The notes: generated from the sequence alone by a model not told the origin. Positions 7,995 through 18,258 are shown, numbered from the stretch's first letter. The stretch: 45,494 nucleotides of DNA from Calditrichota bacterium (GCA_003696445.1 RFHE01000177.1:1-45494), one strand, 5' to 3'. Translations and numbers: made by a program.

Positions 7995-9407
7995 TTAGCG
8001 AGCCTTTTTATACAACCGGACGGCAAAGGAGCCATCCATCTTATGGCGATGGGGAAAAGTGCGAACAAAGCATTTGCTCCACAGGTACTGAGCCGGCAGT
8101 TCCCCGCTAAGCTCCTCGGAAACAAATTCGGGATGGGTTTCCAGAAACTGCTGAACCACCTGTTCGTTTTCTTGAGGGTCGATGGTACAGGTGCTGTAAA
8201 CCAGCCGTCCGCCTGGTTTCAGGAGTTGGGCAGCGCAATCCAGCAGGCGCAGTTGGAGCTGACTCATGTTTTCAATGTCCTGCTGGCTCCGTTTCCACTT
8301 TAAATCCACTCGTTTTTGCAGCACGCCCAGTCCACTGCAGGGGGCATCCAGAAGGATGCGGTCGAAACGAAGGGTGGTTGGGCAAGCCAACGCATCGGCG
8401 CATACGGTAGTGGCACAGTCCACCCCAAAACGGCGCAAATTGTCGGCCAGCATTTTCGCCCGATGCAGGTGCCTTTCCAAAGTAACCAGCCGTCCTTTAT
8501 TGTTCATTAATTCGGCAATGTAGTTGGATTTCCCGCCGGGAGCCGCACACATATCCAGAATAGTCTCCCCCGGCCTTGGCTGTAGGAGTCGAACCGGAAT
8601 TCCGGTGCTGACATCCTGAATGGAAATCCACCCCTTACGCATTAAATCCAATTTGCGAAACTCGCTAAAATTGTCGATGGCCAGGAATTCGGGGAAATCT
8701 GGATGGATCTGATATTGAATGCTGTTTTCTTCCAGAATTTTAAAAACAACTTCCCGGTTAGCCTGAAGGGAATTGATACGGCCGTAAATACGGGGCCGCT
8801 GATTGTTGGCTTCGCACAGTTTCATCGCCTCATCAATGCCCCAAAACTCCACCCAGCGTTGCAACAACCAGAAAGGATGGGAATAGCGGACCGCTACCCG
8901 TTCCAGGTAAGGTAATTCGATTTCGGCCAGTTCCAGCCGCCGGGCCTGCCGCAAGTAATTGCGTAAAATGGCATTAACCAGGTTGGCTGTTTTTTGATTA
9001 AACCGCTTCTTGGCAATTTCCACCGCCTCGTTTAAAACCGCGTAGGGGGGGATGCGATCCAGGTACATTAACTGGTAAAGCGAGGCGCGAAGATTGTTTT
9101 TTACCTCGGGAATGAGATCTTCGTAACTGCCCACATAAAGCTGCTGAAGGTACCAGTCCAACCGATAGCGCCAGCGGAGGGTGCCATTGACCACTTCGGT
9201 AATCAGGGCACGATCCACCTCGTTAAACTCCTCCACCTCTCTCTCCAGTAAACGATCGGTATAGGCCTGTTGCGTATCCACACGGGTCAGAATTTCCACA
9301 ATTTTTGCCCGAGCATTAATCTGGGATTCCGGCTGGCTGCTTTTAGCCCGCCCTCCATTACCCGAGCCACTGGGTACAGCGGAGGCTTGTTCTTCCCGAT
9401 AGTCCAT
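7995..9407 (-). CDS. rsmB: 16S rRNA (cytosine-C5)-methyltransferase, NusB + RsmB/Sun domains
   Basis: N-terminal NusB-like region, DMCAAPGGKSNYIAELM, DAPCSGLGVLQKRVDLKW, YSTCTIDPQENEQVV. Confidence 0.93.
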   Translation of the reverse strand: MDYREEQASAVPSGSGNGGRAKSSQPESQINARAKIVEILTRVDTQQAYTDRLLEREVEEFNEVDRALITEVVNGTLRWRYRLDWYLQQLYVGSYEDLIPEVKNNLRASLYQLMYLDRIPPYAVLNEAVEIAKKRFNQKTANLVNAILRNYLRQARRLELAEIELPYLERVAVRYSHPFWLLQRWVEFWGIDEAMKLCEANNQRPRIYGRINSLQANREVVFKILEENSIQYQIHPDFPEFLAIDNFSEFRKLDLMRKGWISIQDVSTGIPVRLLQPRPGETILDMCAAPGGKSNYIAELMNNKGRLVTLERHLHRAKMLADNLRRFGVDCATTVCADALACPTTLRFDRILLDAPCSGLGVLQKRVDLKWKRSQQDIENMSQLQLRLLDCAAQLLKPGGRLVYSTCTIDPQENEQVVQQFLETHPEFVSEELSGELPAQYLWSKCFVRTFPHRHKMDGSFAVRLYKKAR

Positions 9408-9605
9408 ATTTTATTTGCACAATCCAGGTTTAGGGAACATTTGCCGTTTAATCCAGCTGACCGGTCCATTTCGGCTGTTTAACCAGCCTTTGTTCTACCG
9501 GCTTTTTCCATTAAACTCCCCTATTGAGGAAAGGTTTTACGGACCCCATCTTCACAAATTGAACCTTCCCTTTTGGGTCAGCGGAAAGCCTACTCGGCCC
9601 CTGCT

Positions 9606-10439
9606 CTACTCGTGACTGGTTTTGTGTGCAGGCTGGTAAGGCACCGGGATGTACTGAACGCCGCCTGCCCGCCGTACGGGTTGAGGGAACAGGCTCATGA
9701 AATCGTAAATTTCTTCCGGCATTTCCGTGGATACCGGCAAGCCAATTCGTTTAGCTTCCTCAGGCATAATCGGGTAATCGTGAGTCCAGTGTCCCATGGC
9801 CAGTAGATCGGCAATCTGTTCGGCCTTTTCCTTATCCATTTTTCCATCCAGGATTTCCTGAACGGTGGCTTTTAATTGCCGGATAGCCTTTTCCCCCACA
9901 TCGCCCATGATCAGGGTCTGATCATCTACTTTGTCCGGCTTTTTCTTTTCGATAGCGGCAAGGATGGAGGCGGCCGGAAACTGCCCCAGTTGCGGATCGA
10001 CCGGACCCAGCACCGCATTGTGGTCCATAACGATCTCGTCCGCCGCCAGCGCGATAAGTGTTCCCCCTGACATGGCATAGTGGGGAACGAATACGGTGAC
10101 TTTTCCCGGATGGCGCTTCAAGCCCATGGCAATTTGTTTAGCAGCCAGGGCCAAACCGCCGGGCGTGTGAACGATTAGGTCGATGGGCATGTTGGGATCG
10201 GTAAGTTTAATAGCCCGCAAAATCTCTTCCGAGTCCTCAATGTTAATAAAACGCATCACCGGAAAACCGAGCACGCTCATGGTTTCCTGGCGATGAACCA
10301 TCGCAATTAACCGGCTGCCTCGGTTCTGCTCAATCTTGCGCATCAACCGTACCCGGGCGGATTCCAGCATACGCTGGCGAATGATCGGCTGAATGGCGGT
10401 AATAATGAAAAACAGCCAGAACAAATCCATAATACTCAT
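9606..10439 (-). CDS. SDH_sah/ClpP-fold membrane-anchored serine proteinase
   Basis: From MSIMDLFWLFF (TM), IDLIVHTPGGLALAAKQIA, FVPHYAMSGGTLIALAADEIVMDHNAVLGPVDPQ. Confidence 0.88.
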   Translation of the reverse strand: MSIMDLFWLFFIITAIQPIIRQRMLESARVRLMRKIEQNRGSRLIAMVHRQETMSVLGFPVMRFINIEDSEEILRAIKLTDPNMPIDLIVHTPGGLALAAKQIAMGLKRHPGKVTVFVPHYAMSGGTLIALAADEIVMDHNAVLGPVDPQLGQFPAASILAAIEKKKPDKVDDQTLIMGDVGEKAIRQLKATVQEILDGKMDKEKAEQIADLLAMGHWTHDYPIMPEEAKRIGLPVSTEMPEEIYDFMSLFPQPVRRAGGVQYIPVPYQPAHKTSHE

Positions 10440-10470
10440 ATCGCAAGCCCCCTCAACTTTAGCATTTTCC

Positions 10471-11181
10471 TTACCAGGGACGAAACTGATCCCGATGAAC
10501 TTTAACCAATTGTTTTCTTCGTCGAAACACAAATTGCAACAGTGCACCAGCCACAAACCCACCAAAATGGGCCCACCAGGCTACCCCACCTGCATTTGAA
10601 GCGACGCCCAACGACAGGGTTCCTTCAATGAGTTGCATAAAAACCCAAAAACCCAGAAAGAAAAGAGCCGGTATTTCGATAATATCCACAAAGAAAAACA
10701 GGAAAATAGCCGTAATGACCCGCGAATAGGGAAACATGAGAAAATAAGCCCCCATCACTCCGGCAATGGCGCCGCTGGCACCAATGGTTGGCACATGGGA
10801 ATTCGGGTTCATGTAAAGATGGGTAAACCCGGCGGCCAGCCCGCACAGAATGTAAAAGGCAAAATAGCGCCCATGCCCCATCCGGTCCTCCACGTTGTCG
10901 CCAAAAATCCACAGGTACCACATGTTGCCAATCAGATGAAACCATCCGCCATGAAGAAACATGGAGGTAAAAATCGGATAGTAGCGCGCCCAAACATTGC
11001 CCGGTTCATTGGCGGCCAGCCAGAAAAACTTGGCCGGAATCACTCCAAAATGACGTAAAAACGGCTCCAATTGAGGCCCCAGGGACACCTCGTAAAGAAA
11101 GATCAAGGCGTTGATGACAATCAGGCTGACATTAACCACCGGGAACGTGTACGATGGAATGGTATCTTTTAGCGGGAACAC
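10471..11181 (-). CDS. Rhomboid family intramembrane serine protease
   Basis: FLHGGWFHLIGNMWYLWIFGDNVED, GASGAIAGVMGAY (catalytic Ser), AWWAHFGGFVAG (catalytic His). Confidence 0.95.
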   Translation of the reverse strand: MFPLKDTIPSYTFPVVNVSLIVINALIFLYEVSLGPQLEPFLRHFGVIPAKFFWLAANEPGNVWARYYPIFTSMFLHGGWFHLIGNMWYLWIFGDNVEDRMGHGRYFAFYILCGLAAGFTHLYMNPNSHVPTIGASGAIAGVMGAYFLMFPYSRVITAIFLFFFVDIIEIPALFFLGFWVFMQLIEGTLSLGVASNAGGVAWWAHFGGFVAGALLQFVFRRRKQLVKVHRDQFRPW

Positions 11182-11258
11182 AGAAAGACCTTATCGTTTT
11201 TTGTATTTTCCTCGCTAACAAAATTAGACAAAACAGCTTTTATCTGAAAGCAACGAAA

Positions 11259-12173
11259 TTAGAAATTTGATTCGAACCGTTTCACCGTTAGAACCGGACA
11301 GGCCGCCCAGCGGACCACTTTTTCTGTAGTACTTCCCAATAGAAAATAATCCAATCCACTTAATCCATGTGTGGAAATCACGATCAAATCCATGTGATTT
11401 GCGGCGGCAAAATCGACAATTTGTTTGTGGGCTTTGCCCTCCAGCACCACGTACTCCTCGACCCTGCTTTCCGTCCCCCAATCGGAAACAAACGCCTGCA
11501 TGTTGTCGATAATTTGTTTTTTCAGAGCCGGGTCCACTTCGAATACCGAGTGCACATCCCCTGCATACACCGATGGGTGAACATCCTGTTCCACGACATG
11601 CAGAATGGTTATGCGCGCCTCAAACTTTTCGCACAGACAAAAGGCATGTTCCAGAGCACGCTGGCAGTAAACGGAAAAATCGATGGGAACCAAAATGCGT
11701 TGCAATTGAAACGATTTTACCGAACGGTGAACGGTCAGTACCGGCACAGGGGCCAGGCGCACTATCTTTTCGGCAACACTTCCTTGAAGCAGATGGGACA
11801 GGCCGGTGCGTCCGTGGCTGCCCATTACCACCAAATCGACAGGATGCGATTCAACGTAATCCAGAATGGCGTTGCCGGCGGAAACCCCGCGCACCACTTC
11901 GGTTTGAATCCGGGCGCCCCGGCTGATGCCCAACATTTTTCGGGCACTCATCTGCCCGAAGATCTTTTTCTCCTGCTCGGCAACCCACTGAGTATAGGCC
12001 TGCAGGCGTTGTTGGTCGGAGGCGTCTTCCTGGAACAGAACCGCTGCATGAAGCAAACGCACCTGAGCATCGAAAGCCTGTGCCAGATGTAGGGCATAAT
12101 CCACCGCCAGGTCGGAAAACGGGGAAAAATCCACCGGTACCAGAATGGTTTTAAGGTCAGCCTCTAAATTCAT
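11259..12173 (-). CDS. Universal stress protein, tandem UspA domains
   Basis: Two copies of the USP fold with GSHGRTGLSHLLQGSVAEK and STHGLSGLDYFLLGSTTEK ATP-binding motifs. Confidence 0.93.
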   Translation of the reverse strand: MNLEADLKTILVPVDFSPFSDLAVDYALHLAQAFDAQVRLLHAAVLFQEDASDQQRLQAYTQWVAEQEKKIFGQMSARKMLGISRGARIQTEVVRGVSAGNAILDYVESHPVDLVVMGSHGRTGLSHLLQGSVAEKIVRLAPVPVLTVHRSVKSFQLQRILVPIDFSVYCQRALEHAFCLCEKFEARITILHVVEQDVHPSVYAGDVHSVFEVDPALKKQIIDNMQAFVSDWGTESRVEEYVVLEGKAHKQIVDFAAANHMDLIVISTHGLSGLDYFLLGSTTEKVVRWAACPVLTVKRFESNF

Positions 12174-12249
12174 GGTCAAACTCGTTAAATAGGTGATTGC
12201 CCCGGGCGAAGTGTATCCCCCTTCCCGAGGCAATGTAAGCACAGATGCG

Positions 12250-14211
12250 CTAATTTGTTCTGGATTTCTTGAGGGGAATGGCTACCAGCAGATAAAGCAA
12301 GCCAACAAAGACCAGCAGTCCAAGCCACACACTGGGATGTTGTGCTCCCCAGTCGGCCAACCGAAAGTTGCTGCCCTTGAGGCTGGCCCCCAACACCACA
12401 AAGGCCAGGATCACCGCCATCAGTGCTTCGCCGGCAATCAAGCCGGAAGAAAGCAACACGCCCACGTTTTCGGCCTTTACTTTTTCCTCGACTCCGGCAC
12501 CGCGGCGGCGAAGCATAAACTCCAGAACCCATTTAATAATGCCGCCAACAAAAATTGCCGCCGTGGAATGAAAGGGCAAGTACATCCCCACCGCCACCAG
12601 CATAGGGGAAGGGGCATTAACCAAAATTAATCCCACAGCAAAAAACATCCCTGCAACCACCAGTGGCCAGGCCATTTCGCCACCCACAATGCCCTTAGCC
12701 ATCAGAGCCATTAAGCCGGCCTGGGGTGCGGGGAGCTCCTCGCTGCCAATGTGGTACACGGAATCCATAGCCACCATGGGCCAGACCAGCACCAGGGAAG
12801 CAGCAATTACACCGATGATTTCCCCCATTTCCATCTTCCAAGGGGTTCCCCCCAGAATATGACCCACCTTCAGGTCCTGCATCATGTCCCCAGCAATGCC
12901 GGCGGCACAGCACACCACTCCGGCGACGCCCAACACACCCATCACCCCGTGGGTTCCGGTTACACCCAGCCCTACCATGAGCAAGGCGGAAATGAGCAAA
13001 GCGGACAGGGTTAGCCCGGAAATTGGATTGTTGGAACTACCCACCAGGCCAACCAGGTATCCGGCCACGGCAGCAAAAAGGAATCCAAGCACAATGAGCA
13101 CCAGGGTTAACACCAGGGCACCGCCTACCGAATCGGCAAAATAGCGGTAGAGGAAAAAGATGGGTACGGAAAGAATAACAATTGTGGTAATGACCTTCTT
13201 AAAATCCAGATCAAGCTCCAGGCGATTAACTTTCTCGGCGCCGGTTTTAGCCAGAGAAAGGTCGCGCAAGGCTTTGGTAATGCCGGAAATCAGTGCAGAT
13301 CGCAGGTTGTAGAGGGTGTAAAAGGCGGCCACAATCATGGTGCCGACTGCCAGCGGACGAATCTGGCGGAACCAGACTTCCATGGCCACCTCCGTCCAGC
13401 TATGGCCGGCATTCACCAGTTCGCTAAGCCCGGGATTCAGGAAAATGCCCATGGGAACCAAAAAGAGCCATCCCATCAGGGCGCCGGCGAACAACACAGC
13501 AGACACCCTAAGCCCGACAATGAAGCCGACGCCTACCAGGGCCGGCGAAGCCGCCGGGGTTTCCAGAATAAAACCCCCCCCATAGCTGATTTTTTGGCCC
13601 AGCATGGAGATTTTGGAACTGGCCATGGGAAAGAAATCGCGGGAATGGTCCTTAATAAACTGAATACCGTTGGAGTTTTTGAATAGCTCCCACAGCGCGG
13701 CAAGGCCCATGCTGCCGAAAACGTAGGCGGCGCCGGTCTGCCCTCCCTGGCCGGCTTTCACGATTTCCGCTGCCGCCACACTTTCCGGAAAGGGCAGATC
13801 GGCCTCTTCGATTAAAGAACGGCGCAGCACGATGACAAATAATACCCCCAGGACACCACCGCTGAGCATAATCAGGGTGCTTTCCCAATAATGGAGGGTG
13901 TCCCACACCCCACTGATTACGAAGGCGGGGATGGTAAAAATAGCTCCGGCAATCAGTGCTTCGCCCACCGAGGCGGTTGTTCTGGCGATGTTTTCCTCCA
14001 GCACCGTCCCGCCGAACACCCTAAGGGCAGCCATGGCTACCACTGCCGCCGGAAAGGTAGCCGCCACAGTGAGCCCGGCCTTCATGCCCAGGTAGGCATT
14101 GGCGGCACCAAGAATGATCGCCATAATGACACCCAGCACCAGGGCACGTAGCGTCATTTCCTTTAAATCGGTATCCGCAGGAACAAATGGCGTAAAACGG
14201 CTGGCTTCCAT
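12250..14211 (-). CDS. OPT family oligopeptide transporter
   Basis: 653 aa polytopic protein; TLRALVLGVIMAIILGAANAYLGMKAGLTVAATFPAAVVAMA is characteristic of OPT. AGGAGG-type SD before ATG. Confidence 0.92.
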   Translation of the reverse strand: MEASRFTPFVPADTDLKEMTLRALVLGVIMAIILGAANAYLGMKAGLTVAATFPAAVVAMAALRVFGGTVLEENIARTTASVGEALIAGAIFTIPAFVISGVWDTLHYWESTLIMLSGGVLGVLFVIVLRRSLIEEADLPFPESVAAAEIVKAGQGGQTGAAYVFGSMGLAALWELFKNSNGIQFIKDHSRDFFPMASSKISMLGQKISYGGGFILETPAASPALVGVGFIVGLRVSAVLFAGALMGWLFLVPMGIFLNPGLSELVNAGHSWTEVAMEVWFRQIRPLAVGTMIVAAFYTLYNLRSALISGITKALRDLSLAKTGAEKVNRLELDLDFKKVITTIVILSVPIFFLYRYFADSVGGALVLTLVLIVLGFLFAAVAGYLVGLVGSSNNPISGLTLSALLISALLMVGLGVTGTHGVMGVLGVAGVVCCAAGIAGDMMQDLKVGHILGGTPWKMEMGEIIGVIAASLVLVWPMVAMDSVYHIGSEELPAPQAGLMALMAKGIVGGEMAWPLVVAGMFFAVGLILVNAPSPMLVAVGMYLPFHSTAAIFVGGIIKWVLEFMLRRRGAGVEEKVKAENVGVLLSSGLIAGEALMAVILAFVVLGASLKGSNFRLADWGAQHPSVWLGLLVFVGLLYLLVAIPLKKSRTN

Positions 14212-14403
14212 ACGACCTCCTCGCGTTTAAGATTGGGCTCTTCTCATTCCCCGGCCACGGTACCGCCTTCTCGGCCGTGGGGACGTCCCCCCGAGACCAG
14301 GCAAAAATACCACCCGCCGGCGTAAACTTTCAAGATGGGGAAACATTTTGCTGTTCTGCCAGGAAAACAAGCCCAACCCGTGCGGCTGGAGGTACAACAA
14401 AAA

Positions 14404-14434
14404 GGCCCTGCCATGGCAATCTGCAGGCAGGGCC
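14404..14434 (-). terminator. Intrinsic terminator downstream of citrate synthase
   Basis: GGCCCTGCC/GGCAGGGCC 9-bp stem followed on the minus strand by TTTTTGTT. Confidence 0.85.
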
Positions 14435-14460
14435 GGAAAAAGACAAAAGGACGTCGCCAA

Positions 14461-15807
14461 TCAGCCACGCTGATCCAACGGCACATAGTGACGCACCTCG
14501 GCCACACTTTTGTAGGAGGGCCGAATGATGCGACCGCCAGAGATCAACTCTTCCATTCGATGGGCAGACCAGCCCACAATACGGGCCATCGCGAACAAGG
14601 GCGTGTAAATTTCCTTGGGAAAGCCCAGCATGTCGTACACAAAGCCGGAATAAAAATCCACATTAGCGGAAATGACTTTGTTGGATTTTTTAACCCGCCG
14701 GAAAATTTCGGGAGTCAGTGTTTCCACCGCACGATAGAGATTGAATTCGTCCAGGCGACCTTTCTCGGCAGCCAGCTCGCGAGCCTTTTCCCGGAGAATC
14801 AGCGCCCGGGGATCGGATTTAGTGTACACCGCGTGCCCCATGCCGTAAACCAAGCCGGTGCGATTGTGCGCTTCTTTACGCAGGATTTTTTCGATGTAGC
14901 TGGCCACCTCTTCCTGATCATTCCAGTCCTTTACATTTTCTTTAATGTTCTGCATCATATCCATCACGTTGGCATTGGCTGCCCCGTGCAGGGGTCCCTT
15001 CAGCGAGCTGATAGCCGCAGCAACAGCGGCGTAGGTATCGGTCCAGGAGGAGGTGACCACATGCATGGTAAACGTGGAATTGTTGCCTCCACCGTGCTCG
15101 GCATGGAGAATCAGTGCCAAGTCCAGAATTTCGGCCTCCAGGGGCGTGAACTTGCCATCCGGACGCAGCATGTAGAGAAAATTTTCCGCAAGGTCCAGTT
15201 CCGGATCAGGTAAATGAATAAACAAGGACTGGCCATGAAACCAGTGATTGCGAGCATGCAAGGCATAGGCGATGATGGTGGGGAATTTGGCAACAATTTC
15301 CAGGCTCTGGCGCAACACATTGGCAATCGAAACATCATCGGCGTTTTTATCCAGTACGTAAAGGGCTAAAACCGTACGCTGCAGTTGATTCATAACATTG
15401 TTGCTGGGCAAATGAAGAATCTGGGAGGTCAACACTTCCTCATCCAAGGTTCGGCGGGAGCGCAAATACTGGTCAAACTCTTCCAGCTCCTGCTTGTTGG
15501 GCAAACGCCCCAGCAGCAGCAGGTACGCTACCTCGGCAAAGCCATGACGCCGCTCTTTTTGAATGCCCTCCACAATTTCGTTAATGTTTATGCCCCGGTA
15601 ATAAAGCCGACCGTCCACCGGTTCAATGCCAGCCTCGGTCTTCTTAAATCCCACCACACTGGAAATTTTGGTCAGCCCAGCCAAAACACCGGAACCATCT
15701 GCGTTTCGCAATCCCCGCTTAACATCAAATTTGGCATACAACTCGGGATCGATGTGATAAGCTTCCTCAATTTGATGAAGCGCCCGTTCAAGAAATTGGC
15801 TCTGCAT
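14461..15807 (-). CDS. gltA: Citrate synthase
   Basis: DGRLYYRGININEI, LILHAEHGGGNNSTFT, LKGPLHGAANANVMDMM, GMGHAVYTKSDPRA. Confidence 0.93.
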   Translation of the reverse strand: MQSQFLERALHQIEEAYHIDPELYAKFDVKRGLRNADGSGVLAGLTKISSVVGFKKTEAGIEPVDGRLYYRGININEIVEGIQKERRHGFAEVAYLLLLGRLPNKQELEEFDQYLRSRRTLDEEVLTSQILHLPSNNVMNQLQRTVLALYVLDKNADDVSIANVLRQSLEIVAKFPTIIAYALHARNHWFHGQSLFIHLPDPELDLAENFLYMLRPDGKFTPLEAEILDLALILHAEHGGGNNSTFTMHVVTSSWTDTYAAVAAAISSLKGPLHGAANANVMDMMQNIKENVKDWNDQEEVASYIEKILRKEAHNRTGLVYGMGHAVYTKSDPRALILREKARELAAEKGRLDEFNLYRAVETLTPEIFRRVKKSNKVISANVDFYSGFVYDMLGFPKEIYTPLFAMARIVGWSAHRMEELISGGRIIRPSYKSVAEVRHYVPLDQRG

Positions 15808-16063
15808 AGGTATGTCTCCTCTTTTGTCTATTGCACACTAAATTCGACAGAGTGATTCATTTAGTTAAATAACCCAAAAATGGTAAAGTTGCAACGCAAA
15901 TTTACTTTGTACGGCCTGCAAACTACCGACAACCTTTGTTATTCTCTTTTAAAGAACAAATGTGAATTACGCTTGAAAAATTGAGCACAGCGCTCGAATT
16001 TACCGCCTGGGGGACAGCGGCGAACCGCAATGCCTGATCCAGGCTCAAGGGAAGGATGCACTT

Positions 16064-16312
16064 ATGATTAAAATAATAAAAGTGAAATACCTGGAACCCC
16101 GGGAGGCGTTGGCCAGCATTCAAAAGGCCGGCATTATACCCTACCTGATCAACTGGGGCTGCGATGTGGACGAACAGAACCGGCGATTGATTTTTAATTT
16201 GCGCCATGGCAGCGGCAGTGGCGGGAGTTTTGATGAGGAATTGCGGCGGGTGGGAAACGAGATTGAACAGTTTTTGAAATCGATCGATCGACCCCGAGAA
16301 GACAGGGATTGA
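16064..16312 (+). CDS. Small hypothetical protein, 82 aa
   Basis: ATG with GGGAAGGA upstream; compact charged sequence immediately upstream of ftcD on the same strand; family not recognised. Confidence 0.55.
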   Translation: MIKIIKVKYLEPREALASIQKAGIIPYLINWGCDVDEQNRRLIFNLRHGSGSGGSFDEELRRVGNEIEQFLKSIDRPREDRD

Positions 16313-16363
16313 AACTTGGGAAGACGGCACTGTGCCGAAAGAATAAAATTTTGAGAATGGCTT

Positions 16364-18202
16364 ATGGCAAAGAAACTGGTTGAATGTGTTCCTAATTTTT
16401 CAGAAGGGCGGAATAAAGAGGTTATCGATCAAATTACTGCGGCCATTCGCTCGGTGCCGGAGGTAGAATTGCTTTCGGTGGAAATGGGCGCCGATGTTAA
16501 CCGGACAGTGATTACCTTTATCGGCCCTCCGGAGCCGGTAGCCGAGGCGGCTTTTCGTGCTATTGCCAAGGCCACCGAATTGATTGACATGCGCCAGCAC
16601 AAAGGGGCCCATCCGCGCATGGGAGCCACTGACGTGTGCCCTTTTGTTCCCGTGAGTGGGGTCACCATGGAAGAGGTGGTGGAACTCTCCCGTCGGGTGG
16701 CGCGCCGGGTCGGCGAGGAATTGGGTATTCCGGTTTACTTGTACGAATATTCGGCCACACGGCCGGAACGGCGCAGCCTGGCCAACATTCGGGCTGGAGA
16801 GTACGAGGGCCTACCAGAAAAATTAAAGGATCCAGCCTGGAAACCGGACTTCGGGCCTGCTGAGTTCAATCCCAAAACGGGTGCCACCGTCATCGGGGCC
16901 CGGGAATTTTTAATTGCTTACAACATTACGCTCAACACCCGGGACAAGCAGCTGGCCATGGACATTGCCTTCGAATTACGCGAAAAAGGCCGCAGCGTAC
17001 GCACGGGTAATATTCATCCGGTGTACATGCGAGGCGAGCTTGTGAAATACCAGGAAAATCATTTCCCCTGCGGCAGTTGCTCCTTTGTTGGCAAGACCAT
17101 TGAGGAGACCGCGGTCCATTGCCAGCAAGCGCATGGCTACGACCTGGTGGCATTACTCAAGCAACACGGGATCGACCCCTCCAACCCCGTGGGACGTTCG
17201 GTCAAGAAACCGGGCAAATTTAAACATTGCCGGGCCATCGGCTGGTATGTAAAGGAGTACGGCCGTGCTCAGATTTCCTGCAACCTGACCAATTACAAAG
17301 TGACCCCACCACATCTGGTGCTGGAAGAGGCCCGCCGACTGGCTGCTGAACGAGGGCTAGTGGTTACTGGTAGCGAAATTGTAGGGCTGGTGCCCTTCGA
17401 CGCGATTTATCAGGCCGGGTTGTTTTACTTGAGCCGCCAGGGCTACACCACCGGGCTACCGGTCAAGGATGTGCTTGAGGCCGCCATCCATTCAATGGGG
17501 CTGAACGATGTGGCCCCCTTTGTGCCTGAGGAAAAGATTTTGGGATTGCCTCGGATGCCGCGCAACGCCCTGATGGCCATGCGCGCCGATGAACTGGTTC
17601 ATGAAGTCAGCAGGGAAACCCCGGCACCCGGCGGTGGTTCCATTGCCGCCCTGGCCGGCGCGCTGGGGAGCGCACTGGCTGCCATGGTCAGCAACCTCAC
17701 TGTGGGCAAAAAAGGCTACCAACAGGTTTGGCCGGAGCTGGACCAATTGGCTCGCCAAGCCCAAAAGGTGAAGGACCAGTTGATTGAAGCGGTGGATGCG
17801 GACACCCAGGCCTTCAACGACTATCTGGAAGCCCTGCGCCTGCCCCAAAACAACGAAGAGGAAATAAAACAACGCCAGCAAGCCATTCAGGAAGGTTTAA
17901 AAAAAGCCGTACAAGTGCCTTTGCAAACCGCCCGTTTAAGCCTGGAGGCCCTTCAACTTTGCCGGCAGGCGGCGGAAAAAGGCAATGTCAATTCCATGAC
18001 CGATGCCGGGGTTGGAGCACAGATGGCCTATGCCGGGGTTGTTGGCGGGGTGTTCAACGTGCTCACCAACTTGGGCGATATTGCAGATATCCGCTACGTT
18101 GAGGAAATGAAAGCCACCTGCCAGAAATTGCGCCAGGAAGCCGAAGAGATTTTGCAGCATACGCTGGACCGGGTGGAAAATTACTTGGCGGACAAAACCT
18201 GA
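16364..18202 (+). CDS. ftcD: Bifunctional glutamate formimidoyltransferase / formimidotetrahydrofolate cyclodeaminase
   Basis: ECVPNFSEGRNKEVIDQI, HKGAHPRMGATDVCPFVPV, and C-terminal ETPAPGGGSIAALAGALGSALAAMVSNLT cyclodeaminase motif. Confidence 0.95.
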   Translation: MAKKLVECVPNFSEGRNKEVIDQITAAIRSVPEVELLSVEMGADVNRTVITFIGPPEPVAEAAFRAIAKATELIDMRQHKGAHPRMGATDVCPFVPVSGVTMEEVVELSRRVARRVGEELGIPVYLYEYSATRPERRSLANIRAGEYEGLPEKLKDPAWKPDFGPAEFNPKTGATVIGAREFLIAYNITLNTRDKQLAMDIAFELREKGRSVRTGNIHPVYMRGELVKYQENHFPCGSCSFVGKTIEETAVHCQQAHGYDLVALLKQHGIDPSNPVGRSVKKPGKFKHCRAIGWYVKEYGRAQISCNLTNYKVTPPHLVLEEARRLAAERGLVVTGSEIVGLVPFDAIYQAGLFYLSRQGYTTGLPVKDVLEAAIHSMGLNDVAPFVPEEKILGLPRMPRNALMAMRADELVHEVSRETPAPGGGSIAALAGALGSALAAMVSNLTVGKKGYQQVWPELDQLARQAQKVKDQLIEAVDADTQAFNDYLEALRLPQNNEEEIKQRQQAIQEGLKKAVQVPLQTARLSLEALQLCRQAAEKGNVNSMTDAGVGAQMAYAGVVGGVFNVLTNLGDIADIRYVEEMKATCQKLRQEAEEILQHTLDRVENYLADKT

Positions 18203-18227
18203 TTTAGCAGCCGGGTTTTCATATTAA

Positions 18228-18258
18228 AAGCCCCGAACAGGGAACCTATTCGGGGCTT
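18228..18258. terminator. Convergent (likely bidirectional) terminator between ftcD and hybrid kinase
   Basis: AAGCCCCGAA/TTCGGGGCTT perfect 10-bp stem; minus strand continues TTTTAAT. Confidence 0.75.

Noticed and set aside
14249-14310. T-box riboswitch hypothesis for the OPT leader
   Set aside because: Only a short GGCGGTACCG-like string; no specifier loop, no competing terminator identified. Kept only as a generic structured-leader finding.
14335-15213. 292-aa plus-strand ORF
   Set aside because: Antisense shadow of citrate synthase and its terminator region.
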